DNA from: Acidimicrobiia bacterium
GTDB lineage: Bacteria > Actinomycetota > Acidimicrobiia > Acidimicrobiales > SKKL01
Assembly: GCA_041676705.1 (NCBI GenBank)
Contig: JBAYRL010000001.1
Span: forward strand, 1-64,000
Length of the DNA stretch: 64,000 nucleotides
Direction: 5' to 3'
This document shows, one piece after another, positions 51,442 through 58,816 of the stretch. The notes under the pieces were generated by a model. That model worked only from the letters and a program-made list of their open reading frames with translations. It searched no databases and was not told the origin of the DNA. The translations under genes and the position numbers were made by a program. Position 1 is the first letter of the stretch, and the number at the start of each line of letters is the position of its first letter.

Positions 51442-52141
51442 AACTACGGCTCTTACCAAAATCTATGGTTCGCGAACCAACAAAAAACGAAGCTTCGTGG
51501 CTGTCGAGAATGCCTCAATCTCGATTGGGGTGGGCGAAACTGTTGGCCTACTGGGGGAAAGCGGCAGCGGTAAAACCACCTTAGGAATGATGGTCGCAGG
51601 TCTCACCCGCCCAAGCCACGGCATCATTACCTATGAGGGGCGAACGCTTCGTCATCCATACAAGGGTGAGATCAGACGCCGAATACAAATTCTGTTTCAA
51701 CATCCCGAAGTATCGTTTAACCCCGCATTGCCGATCATCAAAAGCATGGTCGAGCCGTACAAGCTCTACAGCCCGCCATTTACCATGAAGCGATTGCTAA
51801 ACCACATAGGCACCATGGGCCTATACGGTGAGCATCTACAGCGGTTGCCGTCGCAGCTGAGTGGTGGTGAACTCCAACGACTGGCGCTGGCTCGACTGCT
51901 AGTGGTTGAGCCAGCGCTGGTTGTACTTGATGAACCTACCAGCATGCTGGACGTGATTTCACAAGCGCAGATTATTGAACTGCTCAAGATCTACCAAGAT
52001 CGAACCGGAGCCTCGTTTTTGCTGATCACTCACGACACGGCCTTGGCTGAAACGGTTTGTGACCGCATATACGCCATCACAGATGGTGCAATCAGTCTCA
52101 GACGCCGGTTCGATTCGGTAACTGGTTTAGCGGTTAGTTAG
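51431..52141 (+). CDS. ABC importer ATPase, DppF/NikE-like, short
   Basis: A 236-residue ATPase with Walker A Gly-Glu-Ser-Gly-Ser-Gly-Lys-Thr at 42-49, signature Leu-Ser-Gly-Gly-Glu-Leu-Gln-Arg near 141, and Walker B Val-Leu-Asp-Glu-Pro near 165. It is shorter than OppF (about 320) and lacks the C-terminal oligo_HPY Cys-rich region, as in NikE-type subunits. It forms a heterodimer with the preceding ATPase. Its end overlaps the convergent BtuF-like gene by 8 bp. Confidence 0.9.
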   Translation: MRLETTALTKIYGSRTNKKRSFVAVENASISIGVGETVGLLGESGSGKTTLGMMVAGLTRPSHGIITYEGRTLRHPYKGEIRRRIQILFQHPEVSFNPALPIIKSMVEPYKLYSPPFTMKRLLNHIGTMGLYGEHLQRLPSQLSGGELQRLALARLLVVEPALVVLDEPTSMLDVISQAQIIELLKIYQDRTGASFLLITHDTALAETVCDRIYAITDGAISLRRRFDSVTGLAVS

Positions 52142-53117
52142 CGGCCGCCGTTTCCGTGTTGGCCAAAATCGCATCGGCTACCGAACGCAGGTGCTCCACA
52201 ATGCGTGGCCCCCAACGGGACGCAGTGTCTTCATCCAGTACCACGACATTGTTGTTGGTCACAGCCGAAAGGGTGTTCCAACCGGGTCGTGCGGCCACGG
52301 TTTCGGCGTCTTGACCACAGCACTGTCCGTCAGCCAAGAAAATGTAATCCGGGTCAGCATCCAATAGGAACTCTTCGGAAATCTGCGGATATCCGGCTGA
52401 AGCAGCAGCACCTTCAGCGGAATCTGCGATGCTAGACAGCCCTAAAATGCCGTAAATCTGACCGGCAAAGGTATCGGAGGTGATGGTGTAAAGACCTTCG
52501 TCCAGCTCATGAAAGTAGGTGCCTTCAGGCAGATCTTCCGGCAGGGAAGCCACAATCTCATCAATGTCAGATTGCATCTGGCTAACTACCTCAGCGGCGC
52601 CACCAATGTTTCCCGTTGCGGCACCCAAGATTTCCAGTTGCGTGTACACGTCGTCGATCACATCGGCGGCACCGAGCACCAGCACCGGAATGTCCAACTT
52701 GTCAAGACCATCGGCTACGTCGCCCGGATCGTTCGAGAGCAGCACAAAGTCGGGTTCATAAGCGGCAATGGCTTCAATATTGGGCTGGAACCCGGAAAGG
52801 TCAGTCACCGGTGCCTCATCGGGAAAGTATGAGTAATCGTCTACCGCGATTACTTGGTCGCCAGCACCAATAGCAAAGAGCATCTCGGTGCCGCTAGGGG
52901 AGAGCGACACGATTGCTACCGGCTTTTCTGAGATAGTTACGTCACCGTTTGTGCCCGTCACCGTTACAGGAAAGGCGCCGGTGTCGTTGGCGCTGTCGCC
53001 GCCAGCAGCGGTGGTACTGGTGGTGTCGTTGGCTTTATCGTCGCTGTCGCTACACGCACTAGCCAATAAGGCCAGAACCGCCACGAACACTGCCGCCAAC
53101 CATTGCTTCGATTTCAT
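52134..53117 (-). CDS. BtuF-like corrinoid-binding lipoprotein
   Basis: A 327-residue class III (Peripla_BP_2) binding protein. The signal peptide ends in lipobox Leu-Leu-Ala-Ser-Ala-Cys22, followed by an acidic Thr-rich spacer. The fold segments include Ile-Val-Ser-Leu-Ser-Pro-Ser-Gly-Thr-Glu-Met-Leu-Phe-Ala-Ile-Gly-Ala-Gly-Asp near 70-88 and Pro-Asn-Ile-Glu-Ala-Ile. Such proteins bind vitamin B12 or siderophores. The cobalamin riboswitch directly upstream argues for corrinoids. No BtuC or BtuD gene is adjacent, so it must work with permease genes elsewhere or with the convergent importer. Confidence 0.85.
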   Translation of the reverse strand: MKSKQWLAAVFVAVLALLASACSDSDDKANDTTSTTAAGGDSANDTGAFPVTVTGTNGDVTISEKPVAIVSLSPSGTEMLFAIGAGDQVIAVDDYSYFPDEAPVTDLSGFQPNIEAIAAYEPDFVLLSNDPGDVADGLDKLDIPVLVLGAADVIDDVYTQLEILGAATGNIGGAAEVVSQMQSDIDEIVASLPEDLPEGTYFHELDEGLYTITSDTFAGQIYGILGLSSIADSAEGAAASAGYPQISEEFLLDADPDYIFLADGQCCGQDAETVAARPGWNTLSAVTNNNVVVLDEDTASRWGPRIVEHLRSVADAILANTETAAAN

Positions 53118-53121
53118 TCAA

Positions 53122-53330
53122 TCCTCCATCTGATCGGAGGATGAGCCAGCAGCGAAAAGCGCTGTTGAAGTTGCCCTTCCTCCGAGGGCGTTCAACACAC
53201 AAGAAGAGGCGGCCTGGCTAAACCCAAAGGGCTTTACAGTTGCGGGACAGCGTCGGAATCGCACCGAACTTCGCTCTCTTGTGCCGTTCCACACGTTTCG
53301 GTGGAACGCGAAGAACCATAGCCATCCCGA
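53122..53330 (-). promoter_or_regulatory. Cobalamin riboswitch with SD-sequestering hairpin
   Basis: On the minus strand the B12 box runs from about 53325 to 53195. It has an early GGTTCTTCGCG segment, GCGAAGTTCGGTGCGATTCC pairing, CTGTCCCGCAACTGTA, and AGCCAGGCCGCCTCTTC as the closing strand. After a GCCCT/AGGGC hairpin, TCCTCC (53136-53141) can pair with the SD GGAGGA (53122-53127) of the BtuF-like gene, leaving an 8-base loop. This is a textbook translational off-switch for a corrinoid-uptake gene. Confidence 0.88.
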
Positions 53331-53434
53331 CCTAGACCGCACCAAACCATTACCAATCTTCCCCGTGCTATTCCGGTGGAAGCCCAGCTAGGCGGGTAGG
53401 GTAATGTCACTTGTGCCTAATTTTGGGGGCCGGA

Positions 53435-54346
53435 ATGGCATTGGACCAAGACGAAAACACCAGGGATGAAATGGTGGCTATGGTTGGTGACGACGAGGGC
53501 GGCTTAGTGCACGAAGCCAAGGCGGTCGCGGCGCGCGTTAAAGCCCACAACCTGCCTTTAACGGCGGCCGGTATTGCTTATTTCAGTTTCTTAGCACTGA
53601 TTCCGGCCTTGGTGGCCCTGGTTTCTTTATATGGAATCTTTGGCAATCCTGATTCCATCGAATCGAGCGTCAACGAAATTGCGGGCACCCTGCCCGACGG
53701 CGCTCGCCAGCTTATTGTGGAAGAACTTTCAAAAATCACCTCAACACCCCACAATGCCCACAAGATTGGCTTCGTTTTTGCCACCCTGGCCGCGCTGTGG
53801 TCAGTATCAAGCGGAGTTGGACACTTGATTCAGGCGCTTAACACGGTTTATGAGGTTGATGAGACCCGCACGTTTGTCATTCGGCGCTTGCAAGCCTTGG
53901 GGTTCACTTTTGGGGCCGTCCTGTTTGTAGCAATCGCTGTTGGTGCCATAAGCGTTTGGCCGCCTGTGGTTTCGTCGTTCCAGCTACCAAGTGGTGTTTC
54001 GTGGTTGCTGCGCCTGGCGGTGTGGCCGCTAATCGCGGTGGCCTTGGCGGCTGGGCTGGCCACGCTATATCACTTCGGACCAAATCGTTCGCATGAGAAT
54101 AGTGAGGCGAAGTTGCATTGGGCCAGCGTTGGTTCCACGGTGGCGGTTGTGGCGTGGGTGGCGGCCTCAATTGGTCTGCAGTTCTATGCTGCGAACTTTG
54201 CCAAATACAATCGCACCTACGGTTCGTTAGCGGCGGTGGTCTTGTTGCTGACCTGGCTTTGGATAACGGCTTTGGTGGCGCTTATCGGTGCCGAAATTAA
54301 TGCTTATCTTGAGGCTCGCAACTTGAGAGAAGTTCAACGCAACTAG
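53435..54346 (+). CDS. YihY/BrkB-family membrane protein
   Basis: A 303-residue integral membrane protein of the YihY/UPF0761 (formerly ribonuclease BN) family. A short soluble head is followed by about six helices, with the family hallmark Leu-Pro-Leu-Thr-Ala-Ala-Gly-Ile-Ala-Tyr-Phe-Ser-Phe near 42 and Leu-Trp-Ser-Val-Ser-Ser-Gly in the middle. The later Tyr-Gly-Ser-Leu-Ala-Ala-Val-Val-Leu-Leu-Leu-Thr-Trp-Leu-Trp pattern is also typical. Its role is unsettled; a transporter or envelope role is likely. ATG 53435 has GGGGGCCGGA upstream, while the frame extends to 53411. Confidence 0.88.
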   Translation: MALDQDENTRDEMVAMVGDDEGGLVHEAKAVAARVKAHNLPLTAAGIAYFSFLALIPALVALVSLYGIFGNPDSIESSVNEIAGTLPDGARQLIVEELSKITSTPHNAHKIGFVFATLAALWSVSSGVGHLIQALNTVYEVDETRTFVIRRLQALGFTFGAVLFVAIAVGAISVWPPVVSSFQLPSGVSWLLRLAVWPLIAVALAAGLATLYHFGPNRSHENSEAKLHWASVGSTVAVVAWVAASIGLQFYAANFAKYNRTYGSLAAVVLLLTWLWITALVALIGAEINAYLEARNLREVQRN

Positions 54347-54398
54347 AAAAGACGGCCACGCTCAAAAGCAGGCTTTACCAGATCGCGGAACTAGATTT

Positions 54399-55094
54399 TT
54401 ATTGTGCCGGTTGAGCATACGCTTGGAAAGCGGCCGGAACCCAGTCGCTCAAGCGTTCAAATAGGATCTCATCTGACTCACCAAGCAAATGGGTACCGCC
54501 GGGTATAAGCATTAGTTCCCCTTGAGTCAACATCTGCACCATTTCGGATGCTTGCGGTGGTAACAAGGTGTCGGCATCGCCGTGAATATGTAGCACTGGA
54601 CACACCAAGGCATCACCATTTTCGCAGCCATTAACCTGGGTCGCCACCGTGACAACCCCAGCCGTTAAACCGCCCAACGCCACCCCGGTCTCCACCGCCA
54701 CGGCGCCACCAAAAGAATGGCCAATGACCACAAAACGATCGGCGCCAGCACGCGCTGCTAACTCGGCTGAAGCCATGGTGTCATGAACACATGCTTCTAG
54801 GTTGTTAGGAGCTCGATAGCCCACCCGAATGGTGGCAATTCCCTGTTCAGCTAGATGCTCGCCAAAACGGTGATAGAGGCCTTTTCCAGGGCCTAGGAGA
54901 CCGCCCAGAGCACCTCCCACCATCAAAACCACCGACGTGGCCCCAGCTTCGCCGTGCCACATTAACGAGAGCAAGCCTTGGGCCGAGTACAACTCCACAT
55001 GATCAAGTGTGGGAGTGACCTGTACTTGGGTGGTGGCCAAAATTCCAAGAGCCGACAGCGGACCCGGGGTTTCAGATTGTGTGGGTTTGGACAT
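54399..55094 (-). CDS. Alpha/beta hydrolase, dienelactone-hydrolase-like
   Basis: A 231-residue alpha/beta hydrolase. The nucleophile elbow is Gly-His-Ser-Phe-Gly-Gly near 124, with the acid in His-Gly-Asp-Ala-Asp and the histidine in Gly-Gly-Thr-His-Leu-Leu near 198. No signal peptide is present. The substrate is unknown, with an esterase or thioesterase role plausible. Confidence 0.82.
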   Translation of the reverse strand: MSKPTQSETPGPLSALGILATTQVQVTPTLDHVELYSAQGLLSLMWHGEAGATSVVLMVGGALGGLLGPGKGLYHRFGEHLAEQGIATIRVGYRAPNNLEACVHDTMASAELAARAGADRFVVIGHSFGGAVAVETGVALGGLTAGVVTVATQVNGCENGDALVCPVLHIHGDADTLLPPQASEMVQMLTQGELMLIPGGTHLLGESDEILFERLSDWVPAAFQAYAQPAQ

Positions 55095-55248
55095 AGTTAC
55101 CTACGAGTGTGCCAGCTACATCTAGCCGAGGCGGTGTAATGAGGGGGAGTTTTCGCGGTGTCGGTTACCACTCTGCGCTCGTCGCCACGTACACTGCATA
55201 GCCCAGAGGTGGTGTGGCGGCGCATTGCGATAACCGCTCTGCCTTCAG

Positions 55249-55323
55249 GCGCCGGTGCCCGAGCGGCCCAAGGGAACGGCCTGCAAAGCCGTAAAGTCGT
55301 CGGTTCAAATCCGACCCGGCGCT
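55249..55323 (+). tRNA. tRNA-Cys(GCA)
   Basis: A 75-nt cloverleaf. The acceptor GCGCCGG pairs perfectly with CCGGCGC, the anticodon stem is ACGGC/GCCGT, and the loop CTGCAAA gives GCA. The T-stem is GTCGG/CCGAC. CCA is not encoded (the next bases are CTA after the discriminator), so it needs RNase Z and CCA-adding enzyme. Confidence 0.95.
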
Positions 55324-55425
55324 CTAAGTGGTGCTCCCAGTTCGTTTCGATCGGCCAAATATCAGTCGCACGAAACGGTGGGAGCTACCATCACCCCTTG
55401 TCGAGGTTTGGTAGGATTCAGCCGA

Positions 55426-56217
55426 TCATTCTCCGAGAAAATTTCCGGCTCGCCGTTCGGAAACGGCCCGGATTCCTTCCGCAGCATCGGCGGTCGCCGA
55501 CAGAATTCGTTGCTGTTCTGCTTCATGTTTGGTAGCAGCGCGAACCCGATCGGCTAGGCCAGCACGTAAGGTTCGGTTAATCGCTCGCAAAGCCAAGGGA
55601 GCATTGACGGCGATCTCGCCCGCCCAGTCGATAGCGGCGTCGCGCAGTTCATCGCCTGGAACACAGCGATCGGCCAAACCCATCGCTACGGCTTCGTCAC
55701 CTTTGTAACGTTTGGCACTCAAAAGCACCTCGGCGGCACGACTTGGACCCAAGATTTCAGGCAAGAGCACCGACAAACCGAACCCTTGATGGATACCAAG
55801 GGCGGCGAAATTAGCTGAAAATCGTGCTTCCGGGCTGGCAATGCGAAAATTTGTAGACATCGCCAGGCCTAAACCTCCGCCAATGGCCGGGCCTTGTACC
55901 GCTGCGATGGTGGGTATGGAAACTGCGCACAATCTTGCTGCCCAGGCGTAAAGCTGCTCGGTGGCAGAACCACCAATTGGTTCTGAGGCGCTACCGGCAC
56001 CGAGAGGGCCATCGTCGCTGCCAAAATTAGCACCAGCACAAAAAGATCGGCCTTGCGCGCAAAGCACTGCCGCTCGAACCGTGGCGTTGTGCTCATACGA
56101 TTCCAACGCGTCTGCGATTTCTGCGATGAGGCTGGTGGTGAGGAAGTTGTGGGGTGGGGTTTGCATCTCGATGATGGCCACGTTGCCCACAACATCGATT
56201 CCTAGTTGGCTTGCCAT
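55426..56217 (-). CDS. Enoyl-CoA hydratase/isomerase family protein
   Basis: A 263-residue crotonase-fold protein. The oxyanion segments are Arg-Ser-Phe-Cys-Ala-Gly-Ala-Asn-Phe near 55-63 and Gly-Pro-Ala-Ile-Gly-Gly-Gly-Leu-Gly near 108-116. The usual second glutamate position reads Ala-Ala-Leu-Gly-Ile-His-Gln-Gly-Phe-Gly, so the classical catalytic pair is not clear, as in the paralogue at 16 kb. It lies between two tRNA genes on the opposite strand. Confidence 0.85.
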   Translation of the reverse strand: MASQLGIDVVGNVAIIEMQTPPHNFLTTSLIAEIADALESYEHNATVRAAVLCAQGRSFCAGANFGSDDGPLGAGSASEPIGGSATEQLYAWAARLCAVSIPTIAAVQGPAIGGGLGLAMSTNFRIASPEARFSANFAALGIHQGFGLSVLLPEILGPSRAAEVLLSAKRYKGDEAVAMGLADRCVPGDELRDAAIDWAGEIAVNAPLALRAINRTLRAGLADRVRAATKHEAEQQRILSATADAAEGIRAVSERRAGNFLGE

Positions 56218-56343
56218 GGCACCACCCTAGGCGGTCTGGGCGATACGAACGGGCGTAATTCTGTGATCTTTATCGAGAGCATATACGCCATGAACCAGTG
56301 AGGATGCTAGAGTCTCTAATCCCAGCTTATTGCCTGGCAATAA

Positions 56344-56417
56344 GGGCGCATAGCTCAGTTGGTTAGAGCGCTACCTCGACACGGTAGAGGTCACAGGTTC
56401 GAATCCTGTTGCGCCCA
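56344..56417 (+). tRNA. tRNA-Val(GAC), C33 variant
   Basis: A 74-nt cloverleaf. GGGCGCA pairs with TGCGCCC, the D-stem is GCTC/GAGC, and the anticodon stem is CTACC/GGTAG. The T-stem ACAGG/CCTGT surrounds TTCGAAT. The 7-base anticodon loop is TCGACAC, giving anticodon GAC (valine) but C at position 33 in place of the nearly universal U. CCA is not encoded. Confidence 0.9.
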
Positions 56418-56540
56418 CTTCTTAGTCGATTGATTGTCGATTCGCAGTTGTTGGTGTGGCGAAGTAGCCCTCTAATACCGATAAGCGTTCAAGTAGCCAA
56501 CCGTGAAAATGGCCCTAAACCCGAGCAATAGAGCACTTTT

Positions 56541-57305
56541 GTGAGTGACACCCAACAAGGACCAGATTGGTGGTTGGCGTCCGACGGACGCTGGTATCCA
56601 CCAACTTCCGCTCCTGGTTATCCCAGTGTCCCGCTACCGTCAGCAGGATTAACTAAGTGGATTCAAATAATCTGGTGGGCAATGATCCCCTTGGGTCTAA
56701 TCACCGCCGGACTAGGTAACCAAGCGTTAGCCAAAGCCCGTCTGTGGGGCAACAGTGGTACCAATCGCAGCCTCGATAATTGGTTCGAAAGCCACGAGGG
56801 TTTTTCGGGGGCGCTAGGGCTAGTCCTGTTGGTGTTGCTCGTGAATTTCATCTTGGTGATCGTCTGGATGAACGCGGCCTACAAGCACCAAACACCGTTT
56901 GCGCCGGGGAATCGACGCTGGTCATCGGGCTGGACCATTGGGGGTTGGTTTATTCCTTTCGCCAACTTCATTATTCCCAAGCTGGTCTTAAACGAAATTG
57001 AACGTGTCGCCGGAAGTAACGACGACGAGTTAAATACCTCTCGTTGGCGTCAGACGAAGTTGAATCTCAATGGGTATTGGTATTGGCTGGGGTGGGTAGC
57101 AGCGTCTATTTGTTTTGGGGGCTCAACCGTGTGGTGGGATGGCCGTGTCGATGCCAGGCACGTCGAAGATGTGGTCTTGAGCAATGTTGAAACTTTTTAC
57201 CAGCTGAATATTGCGGGCAGCCTGTTTATCGGAGTGGCTGGTCTCTTTGGTGCCATTTATTATCGATACCTGGCGCGGCAATTAAAGGCCGGTAGCGAGT
57301 CTTAG
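56541..57305 (+). CDS. WYPP-module DUF4328 membrane protein
   Basis: A 254-residue protein. The N-terminal Gly-Pro-Asp-Trp-Trp-x-Ala-Ser-Asp-Gly-Arg-Trp-Tyr-Pro-Pro module (7-21) matches that of the 45-kb protein at identical spacing. The rest is a four-helix DUF4328 domain with Trp-Met-Asn-Ala-Ala-Tyr-Lys-His near 110 and a Gly-Gly-Trp-Phe-Ile-Pro-Phe-Ala-Asn-Phe segment near 134-143. The start is GTG 56541. The function is unknown; the module may be a cytoplasmic docking element. Confidence 0.8.
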   Translation: MSDTQQGPDWWLASDGRWYPPTSAPGYPSVPLPSAGLTKWIQIIWWAMIPLGLITAGLGNQALAKARLWGNSGTNRSLDNWFESHEGFSGALGLVLLVLLVNFILVIVWMNAAYKHQTPFAPGNRRWSSGWTIGGWFIPFANFIIPKLVLNEIERVAGSNDDELNTSRWRQTKLNLNGYWYWLGWVAASICFGGSTVWWDGRVDARHVEDVVLSNVETFYQLNIAGSLFIGVAGLFGAIYYRYLARQLKAGSES

Positions 57306-57416
57306 CCGTAACCACAGCCTAGGTAGGCGTGTCCGCAGTTTGGACTAAGTAATCGGTGCGACTTGGCCAAGGCGCTGTTAAGGCCAAGCGCAGTTATGAC
57401 CAACCGCCTCGGTAGC

Positions 57417-58055
57417 TCAGGTCTCGGCGGGTTGAGTGGCACCCTGTGAACTTGGTGCTCGAGCATACGCCCAGCGTTCATGCCAGGTGGCGTGATAAAC
57501 GCCTTGATGAAAGTAAGTTCTTAGGTCGCGAATTGGCGGGTTGGTACGACGATAGCTGCGCAGCCAATACGGAAATATGGTGGCGAGGGCATAATTCGCG
57601 GCCACTAGGGGTAGATAGAACGGACCCAGCAGCCGAGCTTGAAAAACATGGACATTCTCATGGGCATCGACCAGGGCGTTTGATCCGGCCTTCACAATGC
57701 CCACCGTGGTGGCATAGCCAGCAATGGCTTGGTCAGTTAGATGGATGCTTCCCGAGTGGCGGCTCTTTGCATGGTCGGGGCCATTTCCACGTAATCGTTC
57801 TACGGCGTAAAAGAGTGCACCGGCCACCGTATTTGGGGCGCTCCAGGTAGCATCCACAAACCATTGTGAAACTCCGCGGAGCGACAACGCATAGGGCCTA
57901 TGTTTTCGTACCACGAACGCATAGGGAACTGCTATGGCGCTGGTTGTCGCCGCCGGTATCAAACCCTTGTACCAGGGTAGTTTTCTACCGGAAAACAACT
58001 TTGTGGCTGCAGTTGCGGTAGCTAGTAGTAACGAAGCCTGGGAAAACGCGGCCAT
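57417..58055 (-). CDS. Hypothetical membrane protein with His-Glu-Asn-Val-His motif
   Basis: A 212-residue protein from ATG 58055, chosen because a longer frame to 58175 overlaps the PilZ gene. Several weak hydrophobic segments occur, with one conserved-looking region Asp-Ala-His-Glu-Asn-Val-His-Val-Phe-Gln-Ala-Arg near the middle. The His-Glu-x-x-His order resembles zinc metalloproteases or hydrolases, but there is no second ligand motif. It starts 13 bp after the PilZ stop and is probably cotranscribed with that gene. Confidence 0.6.
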   Translation of the reverse strand: MAAFSQASLLLATATAATKLFSGRKLPWYKGLIPAATTSAIAVPYAFVVRKHRPYALSLRGVSQWFVDATWSAPNTVAGALFYAVERLRGNGPDHAKSRHSGSIHLTDQAIAGYATTVGIVKAGSNALVDAHENVHVFQARLLGPFYLPLVAANYALATIFPYWLRSYRRTNPPIRDLRTYFHQGVYHATWHERWAYARAPSSQGATQPAET

Positions 58056-58068
58056 ATTGGCCGAGGGT

Positions 58069-58767
58069 TTAGGGCTTTGCACGAGGGTTAGCAAGCCCGC
58101 GTTTCGAAATAGTTTCACGGTGCAACGCGAACACCGCATTAACCAGGCGATTTTGATCGCCCGGTGAGATGTCAATGAACTCTAGATGAGCAATTTTGCC
58201 GTCCTGCCCAGAACTGAAATCAACCACGTGTGCTTTGTTGGAGTGTTGAAAGCGTTGAGTGGAGAATTCCAGGTGCAGTTCATCTTCAGTGGTTGGCTCG
58301 GCATGAACGTTCCACCACAGGGCCATTCCGCCGGCGCTTAGGTCTTTGGCTTTGGTTCTGAAGCTGGGACCGGCCGGCATGACAAACACTTTCACTTCTA
58401 GATCAGTGTCAACGCGCAGATGTGAGCGGCGCTGTATCCGTTCCGTTTCTTCCGGCGCGCTAAGCGATACCCGAATCTTACGTTCGTTTAGGGCCAGCTC
58501 ACGGGTAGAAAGGATGATCGATTCGAACTGTTGAACCCCAATTGGTTCAACATAGCTACAGGTAACTTTGGCACCTAATCGAAGGCGCAAGTTGGGTGGC
58601 ACATCCATTAAAGCCACCAGCGCCTGGGAATCGGTTTCCAATGATGTGCCAGTAATTTGTATGGGTTGGCCGTTCATATCGTGGATGATGACCTTCATAT
58701 CAGGCCGGAACTGCAGGTTCATATACACATTCTCGTAACAGGCATAAGCAGCAGACACCGATGACAT
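58069..58767 (-). CDS. PilZ-domain c-di-GMP receptor (YcgR-like)
   Basis: A 232-residue protein with an N-terminal YcgR-like domain (about 18-105) and a C-terminal PilZ domain. The c-di-GMP-binding Arg113-Arg114-x-x-x-Arg118 and Asp142-x-Ser144-x-x-Gly147 are both present, so ligand binding is likely. YcgR-type proteins slow flagella or regulate surface traits in response to c-di-GMP. The HDOD and PAS-GGDEF-EAL proteins of this window may set the signal level. It is adjacent to the divergent GNAT-ACS fusion. Confidence 0.88.
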   Translation of the reverse strand: MSSVSAAYACYENVYMNLQFRPDMKVIIHDMNGQPIQITGTSLETDSQALVALMDVPPNLRLRLGAKVTCSYVEPIGVQQFESIILSTRELALNERKIRVSLSAPEETERIQRRSHLRVDTDLEVKVFVMPAGPSFRTKAKDLSAGGMALWWNVHAEPTTEDELHLEFSTQRFQHSNKAHVVDFSSGQDGKIAHLEFIDISPGDQNRLVNAVFALHRETISKRGLANPRAKP

Positions 58768-58816
58768 CAGGCCAAACGACCCGGCCCGGATAATATTTTA
58801 GTATTAGTTTTGGAGT

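Noticed and set aside
55158..55557. Plus-strand frames through the tRNA-Cys
   Set aside because: They translate the tRNA sequence and the reverse of the crotonase gene; no independent support.
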